64,000 bases of DNA from Parvularculaceae bacterium (GCA_028280115.1 JANQMJ010000008.1:1-64000), one strand, 5' to 3'; positions 28,484-37,638 are shown, numbered from the stretch's first letter. The notes: generated by a model not told the origin, from the sequence alone. A program made the numbers and translations.

Positions 28484-29193
28484 CACCGCCCCCTTTCGTC
28501 AAGCTGGCGGGACAGGATCGCGGAGAATTCTTCGGCGAAGCCGTGCAGGCGCACGGCGAAGGAATTGAGCGCCGCCGAATAGCGGTTGTAGCCGACGACC
28601 GCGGGAATGGCGGCGAACAGGCCGAGCGCGGTGGCGAACAGCGCTTCGGCGATGCCCGGCGCAACGACCGCGAGATTGGTGTCCTTGGTGACGGCGATGG
28701 CCTGGAACGCGTTCATGATGCCCCAGACCGTGCCGAGCAGGCCGACAAAGGGCGCCGCCGATCCCACCGTGGCGAGAATGCCGAGATTTTTTTCGGTCTT
28801 ATCGAGTTCGCGCGCCACGGCGACATTGAGGACCTTGTCGATCCGGTCCTTGGCGCCGATCACCAGGGATTCCGATCGGCCGGTTTTCTTCGACCGCTCC
28901 CATTCCTCCATCGCCGCGCCGAACACCCGCGCCATGGGATGGTCGAGCCGATCGCGGGTCTTGCGATAAAGCTCGTCAAGCGGCTTGCCGGACCAGAACT
29001 GGTCTTCAAACCGGTTGGACTGGCGTTTGAGCCGGCCGAAGGTCAGCGACTTGTCGATCATCACCGCCCAGGACCAGACCGAGGAGATGACGAGGATGGC
29101 CATCACCGTCTTGACCACCGGGTCGGCGAGCAGGAACAGGCTCCAAAGGCTGAAATCGCCTCCAAGCGAAGCGACGGCGAGATCGGGTTCCAT
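28483..29193 (-). CDS. tolQ: Tol-Pal proton-channel protein TolQ
   Basis: 236-aa ExbB/TolQ protein with three helices: about 20-40 ([20 protein letters not shown]), about 130-155 ([21 protein letters not shown]) and about 165-195 ([20 protein letters not shown]). The conserved Gly/Pro/Thr helix faces match the family. First gene of tolQRAB here; ybgC lies 237 bases upstream rather than tightly packed as in many relatives, so tolQ probably has its own promoter in that gap, although none is convincing by eye. Confidence 0.97.
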   Translation of the reverse strand: MEPDLAVASLGGDFSLWSLFLLADPVVKTVMAILVISSVWSWAVMIDKSLTFGRLKRQSNRFEDQFWSGKPLDELYRKTRDRLDHPMARVFGAAMEEWERSKKTGRSESLVIGAKDRIDKVLNVAVARELDKTEKNLGILATVGSAAPFVGLLGTVWGIMNAFQAIAVTKDTNLAVVAPGIAEALFATALGLFAAIPAVVGYNRYSAALNSFAVRLHGFAEEFSAILSRQLDERGR

Positions 29194-29430
29194 GGACTTT
29201 CATTCCCCTGCAACGGCCCGCCCTCGCGGCGCCGGACTGAACGAGAAAAGCGCCTCAAGGCGCAATTTGATTACTGCGCATTTATGGCTGCGCGAAAGCC
29301 AAGTCATGGTTAACACCGTTGGAAAAGGGTTTTAATCCCCCATGAGGGCGAATTTGGGCGAATCCGGGGCTATTGACCGACCTTATTGGGCGATTTCAAA
29401 AGTTTAATGCCGGCAAGCGCGGCTTTCGTC

Positions 29431-29844
29431 TCAGTCGCCGGGGGCGAGCCGCGCGGCGACGTCCCTCGGCAGGCGGCGCGGCCGGCCCGCCCGCGTCATG
29501 CAGACCGCTTCGACCCCGGCGCGCGCAATCAGCGTTTCCTCGCGCCAGATCTCCTGATCGAGCAGCATCCGCGCGCCTTTGATCGCCCGGAATATGGTGC
29601 GCACTTCCAGAAGGTCGTCGATTCGCGCCGGGGCGTGCCATTCGGTCGTCATCTTGCGCACGGCGAAAACGATGGGATCGTCGCGCTCGAGCAGTTCCGA
29701 GTGATGAACGCCGCAGGCGCGCAGGGACTCGGTCCGGCCGCGCTCGAAATATTTCAGATGCGCGGCGTGATAGACGACGCCGGAAAAGTCGGTGTCCTCG
29801 TAATAAACGCGCACGGGATGGGTGAAGGTCTTTTCAGCAACCAT
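29431..29844 (-). CDS. ybgC: acyl-CoA thioesterase YbgC
   Basis: Hotdog thioesterase of the tol-pal cluster, linked to phospholipid acyl metabolism. The ATG at 29844 gives 137 aa, close to E. coli YbgC; a TTG at 29871 that overlaps the ruvB stop is possible and would couple the two genes. Motifs: VRVYYEDTDFSGVVYHAAHL with catalytic Asp (about residue 18), LKYFERGRTESLR, VRKMTTEWHAPARIDD. No strong ribosome-binding site precedes either start. Confidence 0.94.
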   Translation of the reverse strand: MVAEKTFTHPVRVYYEDTDFSGVVYHAAHLKYFERGRTESLRACGVHHSELLERDDPIVFAVRKMTTEWHAPARIDDLLEVRTIFRAIKGARMLLDQEIWREETLIARAGVEAVCMTRAGRPRRLPRDVAARLAPGD

Positions 29845-29867
29845 AATTACGTTCGGAGCCTGCGTTT

Positions 29868-30911
29868 TCAACGCTCAGCGTCAAACAACCCCGCGCCGGC
29901 GGCGCGGGGCGCCGCGAGCCCGAGATGTTTCCAAGCGCTGGCTGAAAGGACCCGGCCGCGCGGCGTGCGCTGGATAAGCCCGCATTGCAAAAGGAACGGC
30001 TCGACCACATCCTCGACCGCGTCGCGCGCCTCGGCGAGCGAGGCGGCGAGCGTTTCTATCCCCACCGGCCCGCCGGCGAAATGTTCCGCGATCAAACGAA
30101 GATAGCGCCGGTCGAGCGGGTCAAGACCGAGCCCGTCGATCTCCAGGCGCTTGAGCGCCGCATCGGCGACGGCCTTGTCGATGGTTTTGGCACCTTCGAC
30201 CGTGGCGACGTCGCGCACCCGGCGCAGCAGCCGGCCGGCGACCCGGGGCGTGCCGCGACTGCGCCGTGCGATCTCCATCGCCCCGTCCTTGCTGACAGCC
30301 GCCTGCAAGAGCCCCGCCCCGCGCGCGATGATGGCGCAAAGATCCGCATGGGAATAAAAGTCAAGCCGCACGGGAATGCCGAAGCGGTCAAGCAAGGGCT
30401 TGGCCAGGAGCCCCGACCGCGTGGTCGCACCGATCAGCGTAAAGCGCGGGAGATCGATCCGCACCGATCGCGCCGCCGGCCCCTCGCCGATCATGAGATC
30501 AAGGGCGTAATCCTCCATCGCCGGATAGAGCACTTCTTCGACCGCCGGCGTTAGCCGGTGGATTTCATCGATGAAGAGTACGTCGCCCGCTTCGAGGTTG
30601 GTGAGCAGCGCCGCCAGATCGCCGGGCTTGGTGATCACCGGGCCGGAGGTGGCGCGAAAATTGACCGCGAGTTCATTAGCGACGATCTGCGCTAGCGTCG
30701 TTTTGCCCAGCCCCGGCGGGCCATGAAACAGGACGTGATCGAGCGCCTCGCCGCGTTTGCGCGCCGCCTCGACAAAGACGCGCAGATTGTCTTTCGCCTG
30801 GGGCTGGCCGACGAAATCGTCAAGCCGCTTGGGCCGCAGCGCCGCGTCGGCGTCCTCGGGCCGGCGCGCGCCTTCGATGATCCGGTCGTCCTTATAGGCG
30901 GGTTCAGCCAT
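29868..30911 (-). CDS. ruvB: Holliday-junction branch-migration ATPase RuvB
   Basis: 347 aa from the ATG at 30911. AAA+ motor with Walker [15 protein letters not shown], Walker [10 protein letters not shown], sensor GATTRSGLL and the C-terminal winged helix ([20 protein letters not shown]). Drives branch migration with RuvA. The first about 25 codons and the ribosome-binding region are duplicated upstream as broken copies at 31355-31522 and 31544-31642. An open frame extends upstream into the palindromic repeat but is not supported. Contiguous with ybgC. Confidence 0.98.
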   Translation of the reverse strand: MAEPAYKDDRIIEGARRPEDADAALRPKRLDDFVGQPQAKDNLRVFVEAARKRGEALDHVLFHGPPGLGKTTLAQIVANELAVNFRATSGPVITKPGDLAALLTNLEAGDVLFIDEIHRLTPAVEEVLYPAMEDYALDLMIGEGPAARSVRIDLPRFTLIGATTRSGLLAKPLLDRFGIPVRLDFYSHADLCAIIARGAGLLQAAVSKDGAMEIARRSRGTPRVAGRLLRRVRDVATVEGAKTIDKAVADAALKRLEIDGLGLDPLDRRYLRLIAEHFAGGPVGIETLAASLAEARDAVEDVVEPFLLQCGLIQRTPRGRVLSASAWKHLGLAAPRAAGAGLFDAER

Positions 30912-30937
30912 GATTGGTTCGGTCCGCTGCGGCCGTC

Positions 30938-30962
30938 CCCCTCTCCCGCTTGCGGGAGAGGG
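30938..30962. repeat. CCCCTCTCCCGC palindrome, copy 1
   Basis: CCCCTCTCCCGC-TT-GCGGGAGAGGGA lies just upstream of the ruvB start region. Nearly identical palindromes occur at 31409-31434 and, slightly damaged, at 31549-31574, so the repeat travels with the ruvB-start copies. Confidence 0.85.
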
Positions 30963-30964
30963 AG

Positions 30965-30990
30965 TCAAATGGGGGCGAAGCCCCATTTGA
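30965..30990. repeat. hairpin TCAAATGGGG-GCGAAG-CCCCATTTGA
   Basis: Perfect 10-bp arms around GCGAAG, immediately beside the CCCCTCTCCCGC palindrome and followed by CGGGTGAGGGTG. Together they make a compound intergenic repeat between the DUF559 stop and ruvB. No T-run, so not a typical terminator. Confidence 0.8.
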
Positions 30991-31013
30991 CGGGTGAGGG
31001 TGTGTTCGCTGTG

Positions 31014-31358
31014 TCAAAGTCCAAGCTCTTTCTGCATGAGCGCGAAAAGATGATCCCTGTTCATCGCGGCCTCGGCGGAAATGCGTAAAACACGCCAGCC
31101 ATCGTGCGTCATTTCTTTTTCGCGAACGGCGTCCTTTTCCGCCACGGCAGGCAGGTTATGAACGCCGCCGTCGAGCTCAATGGCGAGTTTTTCCTTTACG
31201 ATCGCGAAGTCAACGATAAAGCGACCTACCGGATGCTGCCGGCGGACCGGATATCCATAACGGCGAAAAGCGCGCAGCGTCTTCCATGCAACCTGTTCCG
31301 GCGCATTTGCATTTTTGCGAAAGGTCCGTGCGCGAGCGATGTTGGGGCGCGGCTTCAT
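31014..31358 (-). CDS. DUF559 (Vsr-like endonuclease fold) protein inserted upstream of ruvB
   Basis: 114 aa from the ATG at 31358, whose ATGA overlaps the stop of a truncated ruvB-start ORF. DUF559 family: basic N-terminus (RARTFRKNANAPEQVAWKTL), RRQHPVGRFIVDFAIVKEKL and AIELDGGVHNL (the Asp and Glu/Asp expected at a restriction-like nuclease centre), then EMTHDGWRVLRISAEA. The fold is related to the Vsr and restriction endonucleases; cellular role of DUF559 proteins is not established. Placement between duplicated ruvB starts suggests that it came in with, or caused, the duplication. Confidence 0.85.
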   Translation of the reverse strand: MKPRPNIARARTFRKNANAPEQVAWKTLRAFRRYGYPVRRQHPVGRFIVDFAIVKEKLAIELDGGVHNLPAVAEKDAVREKEMTHDGWRVLRISAEAAMNRDHLFALMQKELGL

Positions 31359-31522
31359 CGGATCCAATCTTCCAGCGGAAACGCTTTCAAGGACACCCTC
31401 ACCCCCGACCCCTCTCCCGCAAGCGGGAGAGGGGAGAGCGCAGGATGCAGCGCCGCGTCGGCGTCCTCGGGCCGGCGCGCGCCTTCGATGATCCGGTCGT
31501 CCTTATAGGCGGGTTCAGCCAT
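31355..31522 (-). pseudogene. truncated ruvB 5' copy B, now a leader ORF for DUF559
   Basis: From the ATG at 31522 the sequence repeats ruvB codons 1-25 exactly ([20 protein letters not shown] then ADAAL), then diverges into repeat-derived codons ([18 protein letters not shown]...) and stops after 55 residues at a TGA that overlaps the DUF559 start. The upstream 40 bases, including the ribosome-binding region, are also almost identical to those of ruvB. In effect, the cargo gene sits behind a ruvB-like translation start. Confidence 0.85.
31409..31434. repeat. CCCCTCTCCCGC palindrome, copy 2
   Basis: CCCCTCTCCCGC-AA-GCGGGAGAGGGG, perfect 12-bp arms, located inside the truncated ruvB copy B and encoding part of its repeat-derived tail. 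Confidence 0.9.
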
Positions 31523-31543
31523 GATTCGTTCGGTCCGCTGCAG

Positions 31544-31642
31544 TCACCCCCCTCTACCACTTGCGGGAGAGGGGAGAACGCAAAACGCAAGATGCAACGC
31601 CACGTCGATCATGCGTTCAATGTCGTAGGCGGTTTCAGCCAT
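31544..31642 (-). pseudogene. second, decayed ruvB 5' copy C
   Basis: ATG at 31642 overlaps the stop of the upstream DUF1508-like gene (TAATG). The product MAETAYDIERMIDVALHLAF... resembles the ruvB start [14 protein letters not shown], and the DNA resembles copy B beyond the ruvB break point (GCATCTTGCG and the CTCTCCCCTCTCCCGC repeat), with an internal deletion and many substitutions. It therefore looks like an older copy of the same unit. It ends after 32 residues. Confidence 0.6.
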
Positions 31643-31944
31643 TACTTGTTATCCGCATTCTTGCATCCAGACTTCATGACGATTGGGGCGGTGGAAAGAT
31701 TTCTTTTCACACTCTCGATTCCTTTCCGGCACGCCGCTTCAGAATCATAAGGTTGAGAATGTTCCGCTATCTGCTCCCCATTAATGGCAAAAAGACGCCA
31801 ACGCCATTTGTTTCCGCTTTTATAAATCTCTATACGCGCGCCCGTGCATTTTCCCTGTGCTGCAGCAGCTGTTGCACCCAATCCAAAAGTGACAAAACTC
31901 GCCAACAACGTGCGCCGCTTTAGTTCGTATGACTTGCCATTCAT
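31642..31944 (-). CDS. secreted DUF1508/YegP-like domain protein
   Basis: 100 aa from the ATG at 31944 (GGGAGGCGAAG upstream; the frame extends further up without a better site). A twin-Arg-like or Sec signal (KRRTLLASFVTFGLGATAAAA) ends near AQG, followed by a domain like DUF1508: RIEIYKSGNKWRWRLFAING, then SQPYDSEAACRKGIESVKRN. YegP-type domains are small beta-alpha folds of unknown function; a secreted version is unusual. AT-richer than its neighbours and placed between ruvA and the ruvB-start copies. Confidence 0.65.
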   Translation of the reverse strand: MNGKSYELKRRTLLASFVTFGLGATAAAAQGKCTGARIEIYKSGNKWRWRLFAINGEQIAEHSQPYDSEAACRKGIESVKRNLSTAPIVMKSGCKNADNK

Positions 31945-31993
31945 CTTCGCCTCCCACATTCTCAGATAACAAACATCATACAGCGCCGCCAAT

Positions 31994-32620
31994 CTACGCC
32001 GCCGCCAGTTGCTTCAGCGCCGCCTTGATTAACGCTTCGACGCCGGGCTCGTCGAGTTCCTCGGCGGCGAACGCCACGGCGCGGCGCGCCTCGATCCCGT
32101 CATAGCCAAGATGCGCGAGCGCGGAGACCGCATCGGCCCGGGCCGCCAGCGCCGGATCGGCGGGCGCGGCCTTGGCCTGTTTACGCGCGGCAAGGGTCAA
32201 GACTTCGCCGCCCCCGGCGACGGCCCCGACTTTCGACTGCAATTCCGCAGCGATGCGCTGGGCGAGTTTCTTGCCGACGCCGTGGGCGCGGGCGATCGTG
32301 GTCGCGTCTTCCGCTGCGACGGCGTCGAAAAGCTCGGCCGGCGTCAAGACCTGCAACACCGCCAGCGCGTGGCGCGCGCCGACCCCCTGCACCGTCTGCA
32401 ACAGGCGAAACGCCTGGCGCTCGGCTTCGCTTTCAAAGCCGTAAAGCCGGATCATGTCCTCGCGCACATGGGTGTCGATGGAAAGCGTCGCAGGTTCGCC
32501 GACAGCGAGATGCGCAAGCGTTCTCGGCGCGGCGTGGATCTCGTAACCGACGCCGGAAACCTCGATGATCGCGGTATCCGCGCCGATTTGCGCGATGGTT
32601 CCCTTGAGCTGGCCGATCAT
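31994..32620 (-). CDS. ruvA: Holliday-junction DNA-binding protein RuvA
   Basis: 208 aa: N-terminal OB fold (MIGQLKGTIAQIGADTAIIE), tandem helix-hairpin-helix (VQGVGARHALAVLQVLTP; GVGKKLAQRIAAELQSKVG), flexible linker and the C-terminal domain that contacts RuvB (DAVSALAHLGYDGIEARRAV). The ATG overlaps the ruvC stop by four bases (ATGA). Normally ruvB follows closely; here about 1.1 kb of extra DNA intervenes. Confidence 0.97.
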   Translation of the reverse strand: MIGQLKGTIAQIGADTAIIEVSGVGYEIHAAPRTLAHLAVGEPATLSIDTHVREDMIRLYGFESEAERQAFRLLQTVQGVGARHALAVLQVLTPAELFDAVAAEDATTIARAHGVGKKLAQRIAAELQSKVGAVAGGGEVLTLAARKQAKAAPADPALAARADAVSALAHLGYDGIEARRAVAFAAEELDEPGVEALIKAALKQLAAA

Positions 32621-33117
32621 GACGCCGCCAAACGGCGAATGCCGCGATGATGGGCGTGGCAGATGGCGACCGCGAGCGCATCGGCGGCGTCGGAGGCGGG
32701 CTGGCCGGCGGCGGGCAGCAGCGCCCTGACCATCGCCTGCACCTGGCGCTTTTCGGCGTGCCCTCGTCCGACCACGGACTTTTTGACCGTATTGGCGGCG
32801 TATTCGGCGAGCGGCAGGCCGGCGAGCGCCGGGGCCAGCATCGCCGCGCCGCGCGCCTGACCCAGGACCAGCGCATCGCGCGGCGAGGCGTTGACGAAGG
32901 TTTCCTCAATCGCGGCTTCGTGCGGCGAATATTGCGCAATGAGATCGCGCAGCGCCATAAAAATGCGCGCCAGCTTTTCCGAATGGGGGGCCGAACGTTT
33001 CGGCCGCGTCACGCCCGCGGCGACGAAAGAAAGCCGCGCCCCGGCGACGTCGATGACGGCCCACCCGGTCGCGGCAGAGCCCGGGTCGACGCCGAATATG
33101 CGAATCACTTCGCCCAT
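32617..33117 (-). CDS. ruvC: Holliday-junction resolvase RuvC
   Basis: 166 aa. RNase H-like nuclease with the catalytic acidic residues in IFGVDPGSAATGWAV (Asp about 10), AAIEETFVN (Glu about 70) and ASDAADALAVAICHAHH (two Asp about 141-144). Resolves junctions made and moved by RuvAB. First gene of the ruvCA pair; no regulatory site could be assigned with confidence in the 113 bases upstream. Confidence 0.97.
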   Translation of the reverse strand: MGEVIRIFGVDPGSAATGWAVIDVAGARLSFVAAGVTRPKRSAPHSEKLARIFMALRDLIAQYSPHEAAIEETFVNASPRDALVLGQARGAAMLAPALAGLPLAEYAANTVKKSVVGRGHAEKRQVQAMVRALLPAAGQPASDAADALAVAICHAHHRGIRRLAAS

Positions 33118-33230
33118 GGCCCAAGCATAAGGCGTTCGCGAAAGAACGAAACGGGAAACTGTTTATATTCCGCCAGCCGCGCCGGAACCGCAGCCAGGAT
33201 CGTTGCGCAGCCGGACCGGCCATAGCGGCG

Positions 33231-33878
33231 CTATGCTTTCGCGATCGCCGCCGCAAAAGCCTTCACCGCGGCGTCGGGACCGCCCGGATGGTTCCACACC
33301 GCAGCGGATATAGCGAGAAAATCCGCCCCGGCGCGGACCAGCGCGCCGCAATTTTCCGGCGTGATCCCGCCGATGGCGACACTGGGAACCGTGGTCGCAA
33401 AACGCCACCATTCCAGGATCGCCGGGTCGGCCCGCGTCGGCGCTTCTTTCGTTTGGGTGGGATAGAATGCGCCGAACGCCACATAATCGGCGCCCGCCTC
33501 GCCGGCGAGAAGCCCCAGATGGCGCGAGTTGTGACAGGTGACGCCCACGGTCGCATCCGCGCCGAGAAGGGCGCGGGCTTTTTCGTAAGGCGCGTCGGAC
33601 TGACCCACATGAACGCCGTCGGCGCCGGTCTGAAGCGCCAGATCCGGCCGGTCGTTGATGAGGAAGGCGACGGCATGGGCCTGCGCGACCGGCATCAGCG
33701 CTTCGGCGGCAAGCAGCACGTCATCGTCGCGCGCGGCGATCCCGTCCGGCGATTTAAGACGCAGTTGAAAACAGGCGACGTCGCCGGCGCCGAACGCAAC
33801 GTTCAAAGCGTCGGCGAAATTTCCAGGATCGTCGATCGCCGGCGGCGAGATCAGGTAAAGGCGGCAAGGCTCGGTCAT
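33231..33878 (-). CDS. thiE: thiamine-phosphate synthase ThiE
   Basis: TIM-barrel enzyme that couples HMP-pyrophosphate and thiazole phosphate to thiamine phosphate. 215 aa with LYLISPP start, CFQLRLKS, FLINDRPDLALQTGADGVHVGQSD (the ThiE/TenI signature), VGVTCHNS, DYVAFGAFYPTQTK and AIGGITPENCGALVRAGAD. Length fits ThiE. TenI-like aminase relatives share the fold, but the retained PTQTK and HVGQSD loops favour ThiE. No TPP aptamer precedes it. Confidence 0.88.
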   Translation of the reverse strand: MTEPCRLYLISPPAIDDPGNFADALNVAFGAGDVACFQLRLKSPDGIAARDDDVLLAAEALMPVAQAHAVAFLINDRPDLALQTGADGVHVGQSDAPYEKARALLGADATVGVTCHNSRHLGLLAGEAGADYVAFGAFYPTQTKEAPTRADPAILEWWRFATTVPSVAIGGITPENCGALVRAGADFLAISAAVWNHPGGPDAAVKAFAAAIAKA

Positions 33879-33930
33879 GGCGCGCTTATATAGGCGCAGC
33901 CGAGCGCCATTTCGAGCGACAGCTTTGTCC

Positions 33931-34788
33931 TTATTCCGCCGGCTGCGCCCGCGCGGCGTCGCGCTGGGCCTGGGTCTTCTTGACCTTGGGTTTTAACAAA
34001 CGCTGTTTGAGGTCGTCGGGAATGGCGTTGTAAATCGCCGGCTCGGTGATATTGATCCGGCGGCGCGCTTGGGAAAGCGGCAGGGCGAGCAGTTCTTCCA
34101 CATCGAAGCCGAGCACCCATTCGGTCCGCCGTGCATTGCGCCGGGCTTCCAATGCGGCTTTTAAAAGCGGCGCAAAGGGCTGTTCGAGCTTCTGGGCGAT
34201 CAATCCGATAAAAACAATCAGCAAGAAGCCGCGATTGCGCGTTTGCTGATAGGTGAAGATGAGATTGCAAACCTCGCCCAGGGCGTCGCGGCCATAACCG
34301 CTGAGGACGTGCCAAAGGTCGTGGCTGACATCGAGATGAAGAAACAGCCGCTGAAATTCTTCAAACTGGGTTTCGCCGCGAAAGTCGACGCCGGCTTCCT
34401 CGGCCGCATCGATCAGACCGTCCGCGGTCAGGTTCTCCCCTTCCATGAAGGCAAGATAGGTCCGCCCGACGCTGCCTTCGGGAAGCGCGCGCAAGCGTTC
34501 GCGGTCGCTGAGAATCTCTTCGAGTTTGACCGGTTCGCTAACGACGCGCCGGCCATAGGGCGTCGATACGAACCGCTTGAACATGCGCTTGCCGCTGCCG
34601 CCGGATAGCGCTCGCACGGTTTCGAATACCTGACGGGTATCTTCCTTGTTGCGCACCAGCCGCAGCACCGACAAAAGGGCGTGAACCGGCTCGATCCGCG
34701 GCGCAGGCGGCGTCGCAAACCCTTCGATCCACTCGATCTCCTCGGGCGGGATTTCTTCGATCCGGCTTGAAGCCTCACATCCGCACAT
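33931..34788 (-). CDS. Coq4-family protein
   Basis: 285 aa from the ATG at 34788 behind AGAGGGCTTGCC. Carries the Coq4 metal motif HDxxH-x11-E as HDLWHVLSGYGRDALGE (about residues 163-179), plus GEVCNLIFTYQQTRNRGF and a Lys-rich C-terminus. In eukaryotes Coq4 is required for ubiquinone synthesis, acting on the ring in the Coq complex; bacterial relatives in Alphaproteobacteria are presumed to work in quinone metabolism. The open frame runs upstream to 34962 but overlaps repeat-free AT-rich promoter-like DNA. It is followed by thiE. Confidence 0.85.
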   Translation of the reverse strand: MCGCEASSRIEEIPPEEIEWIEGFATPPAPRIEPVHALLSVLRLVRNKEDTRQVFETVRALSGGSGKRMFKRFVSTPYGRRVVSEPVKLEEILSDRERLRALPEGSVGRTYLAFMEGENLTADGLIDAAEEAGVDFRGETQFEEFQRLFLHLDVSHDLWHVLSGYGRDALGEVCNLIFTYQQTRNRGFLLIVFIGLIAQKLEQPFAPLLKAALEARRNARRTEWVLGFDVEELLALPLSQARRRINITEPAIYNAIPDDLKQRLLKPKVKKTQAQRDAARAQPAE

Positions 34789-34931
34789 GGCAAGCCCTCT
34801 TTGGCTTTCCGCGTTATGGGATAGTATTACACCGACCAGTTTACTTATCGATAAAATCGACCGGTCCCGCCCCGATTGCAAGGGGCGGGCGAATAATTTT
34901 TCCAAAGCGGATGGGCGCCGCGAAGAGGCGC

Positions 34932-35972
34932 TTACGCGGCCTGTTCGAGACCGTCGGACCAATCCCCGAGCGAGGCCAGGCCGTTCATCCTGGCGCGGTG
35001 GGCGAAGGCGGCCTGCCCGGCGGGCACATTTTCCGTCCGGCCGCTCCAGGCTTTGAGCGGGGCGGCCTGCAGCGCACGGCCATAGGAAAACGACAGCGCC
35101 CAGGGCATTGCGTCGCGATGCTCTGCGTTCATCGCATTAAGGTGCGCCGTCGCTTCTTCATCGGACTGGCCGCCGGACAGAAAGACAATGCTCGGCAGCG
35201 CGGCCGGCACGGCGGCGCGCAGACATTTGACGGTCTTTTCCGCGACTTCGGAAACGCCCGCCTGTTTTTCCGAAAGCTTGCCGGCGATCACCATGTTGGG
35301 TTTTAAGACCGTTCCTTCGAGCGCGACGCGATGCTCGTAAAGATCGCTGAACAGCGCCCGCAGGACATATTCGGTGACTTCGTAGCAGCGGTCGATGTCG
35401 TGATCGCCGTCCATCAGCACTTCCGGTTCGACGATGGGGACAATGTCCGCCTCCTGACATAGTGCGGCGTAGCGCGCCAGCGCATGGGTGTTGGCGCGAA
35501 TGCTGTAAGGGCTGGGGATGCGATGATCGCCCTCGCGCCCGATGTCGATGACCGCGCGCCATTTGGCGAAGCGCGCGCCAAGATCGTAATATTCCTTGAG
35601 ACGGCCGCGCAGCCCGTCGAGGCCTTCGGTGACCGTTTCGCCCGGCGCGCCCGCGAGCGGCTTTGCGCCATTGTCGACCTTGATGCCGGGGATCGAACCG
35701 GCGCCCTCGATGAGCTTGACCAGGGGCGTTCCGTCCCTGGCCTGCTGGCGGATGGTCTCGTCGAAAAGAATGACGCCGGCGATATGCTCCTTCATCGCCG
35801 CATCCGCGCGGAACAGCATTTCGCGGTAATCGCGACGATTGTCTTCCGTCGACTCCACGTCGATGGAATCGAAACGTTTTTTGATGGTGCCGGTCGACTC
35901 GTCCGCGGCGAGGATGCCCTTGCCCGGCGCCGCCATGGCGACGGCGATCTTGTGAAGCGCATCGAGATTCAT
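34932..35972 (-). CDS. fba: class I fructose-bisphosphate aldolase
   Basis: 346 aa of the eukaryote-like class I family: GKGILAADESTGTIKKRFDS (residues 17-36), FRADAAMKEHIAGVILFDET, KWRAVIDIG, the catalytic Schiff-base Lys in EGTVLKPNMVIAGK (about 230), VFLSGGQSDEEAT (about 270) and a C-terminal Ala-rich end. Cleaves fructose-1,6-bisphosphate. Last gene of the tkt-gap-cupin-pgk-aldolase series, 105 bases after pgk; a GC-rich hairpin-prone stretch lies in that gap. Confidence 0.95.
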   Translation of the reverse strand: MNLDALHKIAVAMAAPGKGILAADESTGTIKKRFDSIDVESTEDNRRDYREMLFRADAAMKEHIAGVILFDETIRQQARDGTPLVKLIEGAGSIPGIKVDNGAKPLAGAPGETVTEGLDGLRGRLKEYYDLGARFAKWRAVIDIGREGDHRIPSPYSIRANTHALARYAALCQEADIVPIVEPEVLMDGDHDIDRCYEVTEYVLRALFSDLYEHRVALEGTVLKPNMVIAGKLSEKQAGVSEVAEKTVKCLRAAVPAALPSIVFLSGGQSDEEATAHLNAMNAEHRDAMPWALSFSYGRALQAAPLKAWSGRTENVPAGQAAFAHRARMNGLASLGDWSDGLEQAA

Positions 35973-36077
35973 GGGAAAGTCCTTGTAACAGCGAGCATTA
36001 TCTTCATGAGCGCTTTATACTCATTTCTTGGGCGAGACCAAGAGCGGCCGGCGCCCGCCGGACCGGCGCGCCGTTTA

Positions 36078-37289
36078 TCAGTCCGACGGCGCCGGCGAGG
36101 TTTCGAGCGCAGCGACGCCGGGCAAGGTCTTGCCTTCAAGCCATTCCAGAAACGCCCCGCCGGCGGCCGAAACATAGGTGAAGTTCCTGACCGCGCCGGC
36201 ATGGGCCAGCGCCGCAACCGTATCGCCGCCGCCGGCGACGGCGATGAGGCCGTCTTCGGCGACTCTTTTCGCCGCGAAGCGCGCCGCTTCCACCGTCGCG
36301 GTGTCGAAAGGCGGGGTTTCAAACGCGCCGAGCGGGCCGTTCCAGACGAGGGTCTTTGCACTTTCGATTTTCTCGGCGATGAGATCGACCGTCTCCGGGC
36401 CGAGATCGAGAATCATATCGTCCGCCGCCACTGCATCGGCCGCCGCGACCGTCCGGTCCGCGCCCTCCTTGAGCGCCTTGGCCAGCACCGCATCGACCGG
36501 CAGCACCAGATCGCAGCCCGCGCTCGCGGCCTGGTCGATAATCTCCCGCGCCGTATCGGCGAGATCGGGTTCGCACAGCGATTTGCCGACGCTGGCGCCC
36601 CTGGCGAACAGGAACGTGTTCGCCATGCCCCCCGCGACGACGAGAATATCCGCCTTGCGGATGAGATTGAGCAAGAGATCGATCTTGGTGGAGACCTTGG
36701 CGCCGCCGACAATGGCCATCAGCGGACGGGCCGGGTCGGAAAGCGCGGCCTTAAGGTGATCGAGTTCCTTTTCCATCGCCCGGCCCGCCGCCGAAGGCAG
36801 GAGATGCGCCAGCCCTTCCGTCGAAGCGTGGGCGCGATGGGCGGAGGAAAACGCATCGTTCACATAAACGTCGCCGTTTTCGGCGAGCGCTTTGACGAAG
36901 TCAGGATCGTTCTTTTTTTCGCCCGGATGAAACCGCGTGTTCTCAAGCAGGGCGACATCGCCGTCGAGCATTTTCTTGACCGTTTTGCCGACCGCCTCGC
37001 CGATGCAGTCTTCGACGAATTCGACGCCGCCGCCGAGCCGTTCGCTGAGCGCTTTGGCCAGGGGACGAAGCGAATAATCCGGATCAGGCGCGCCGGCGGG
37101 ACGGCCGAAATGGGAGAGCGCCAAAACCTTGCCGCCCTTTTTCGACAGTTCCTGAATGGTCGGCAGCGCACGGTTGATGCGCGTTGCGTCGGCGACTTCG
37201 CCGTCCTTCATGGGCACATTCAGATCGACGCGCAAAAGAACGCGTTTGCCGCGGACATCGATATCGTCAAGTGTGCGATAAGCCGCCAT
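36078..37289 (-). CDS. pgk: phosphoglycerate kinase Pgk
   Basis: 403 aa. Two-domain kinase with [15 protein letters not shown] (substrate side), [29 protein letters not shown], the hinge and C-terminal nucleotide site [36 protein letters not shown] and [11 protein letters not shown]. The ATG shares a base with the stop of the cupin gene (TAATG), so the two are coupled. Intact. Confidence 0.98.
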   Translation of the reverse strand: MAAYRTLDDIDVRGKRVLLRVDLNVPMKDGEVADATRINRALPTIQELSKKGGKVLALSHFGRPAGAPDPDYSLRPLAKALSERLGGGVEFVEDCIGEAVGKTVKKMLDGDVALLENTRFHPGEKKNDPDFVKALAENGDVYVNDAFSSAHRAHASTEGLAHLLPSAAGRAMEKELDHLKAALSDPARPLMAIVGGAKVSTKIDLLLNLIRKADILVVAGGMANTFLFARGASVGKSLCEPDLADTAREIIDQAASAGCDLVLPVDAVLAKALKEGADRTVAAADAVAADDMILDLGPETVDLIAEKIESAKTLVWNGPLGAFETPPFDTATVEAARFAAKRVAEDGLIAVAGGGDTVAALAHAGAVRNFTYVSAAGGAFLEWLEGKTLPGVAALETSPAPSD

Positions 37290-37624
37290 TATTGGGCCAC
37301 CTCTTCATAGCGCCGTTCGCCGCTGGAATAGGCGATCATCATGACGGCCGCGCATTCCCCGTCGTTTCTTAGTTGATGGGACTGGCCGGCATAGACCGTC
37401 TGCGTGTCGCCAGGCCGCATGCCGATCCACCGGCCGCCGTATCGCAACGCAACGGCGCCCGACAGCAGATGGATGACTTCGTTGCAATTTTGATGGCGGT
37501 GCGCCGGCGACGTCGCCCCTTCCGCAACGATCATCCGCGCAAGAGAAAGACCTTTGTCGCCGCCTTCCGCCAGCCATTCCATCCGGCCCCAGCCAAATTC
37601 ATCGACGCGCAGCGCACCCGTCAT
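37289..37624 (-). CDS. small cupin-domain protein in the glycolytic cluster
   Basis: 111 aa, one cupin barrel. First cupin motif region [20 protein letters not shown] (about 30-49, with the expected His-x-His and Glu) and second motif [12 protein letters not shown] (about 81-92). Metal-binding is likely; enzymatic or sensory role unknown. It is wedged between gap and pgk with a TAATG overlap into pgk and 14 bases after gap's stop, so it is translated along with core carbon enzymes. Confidence 0.85.
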   Translation of the reverse strand: MTGALRVDEFGWGRMEWLAEGGDKGLSLARMIVAEGATSPAHRHQNCNEVIHLLSGAVALRYGGRWIGMRPGDTQTVYAGQSHQLRNDGECAAVMMIAYSSGERRYEEVAQ

Positions 37625-37638
37625 CCGGCCATGCTTTC

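Noticed and set aside
33133..33146. GTTCGCGAAAGAAC upstream of ruvC as a LexA box
   Set aside because: Alphaproteobacterial LexA sites are GTTC-N7-GTTC direct repeats; this is GTTC-N6-GAAC and is likely chance.
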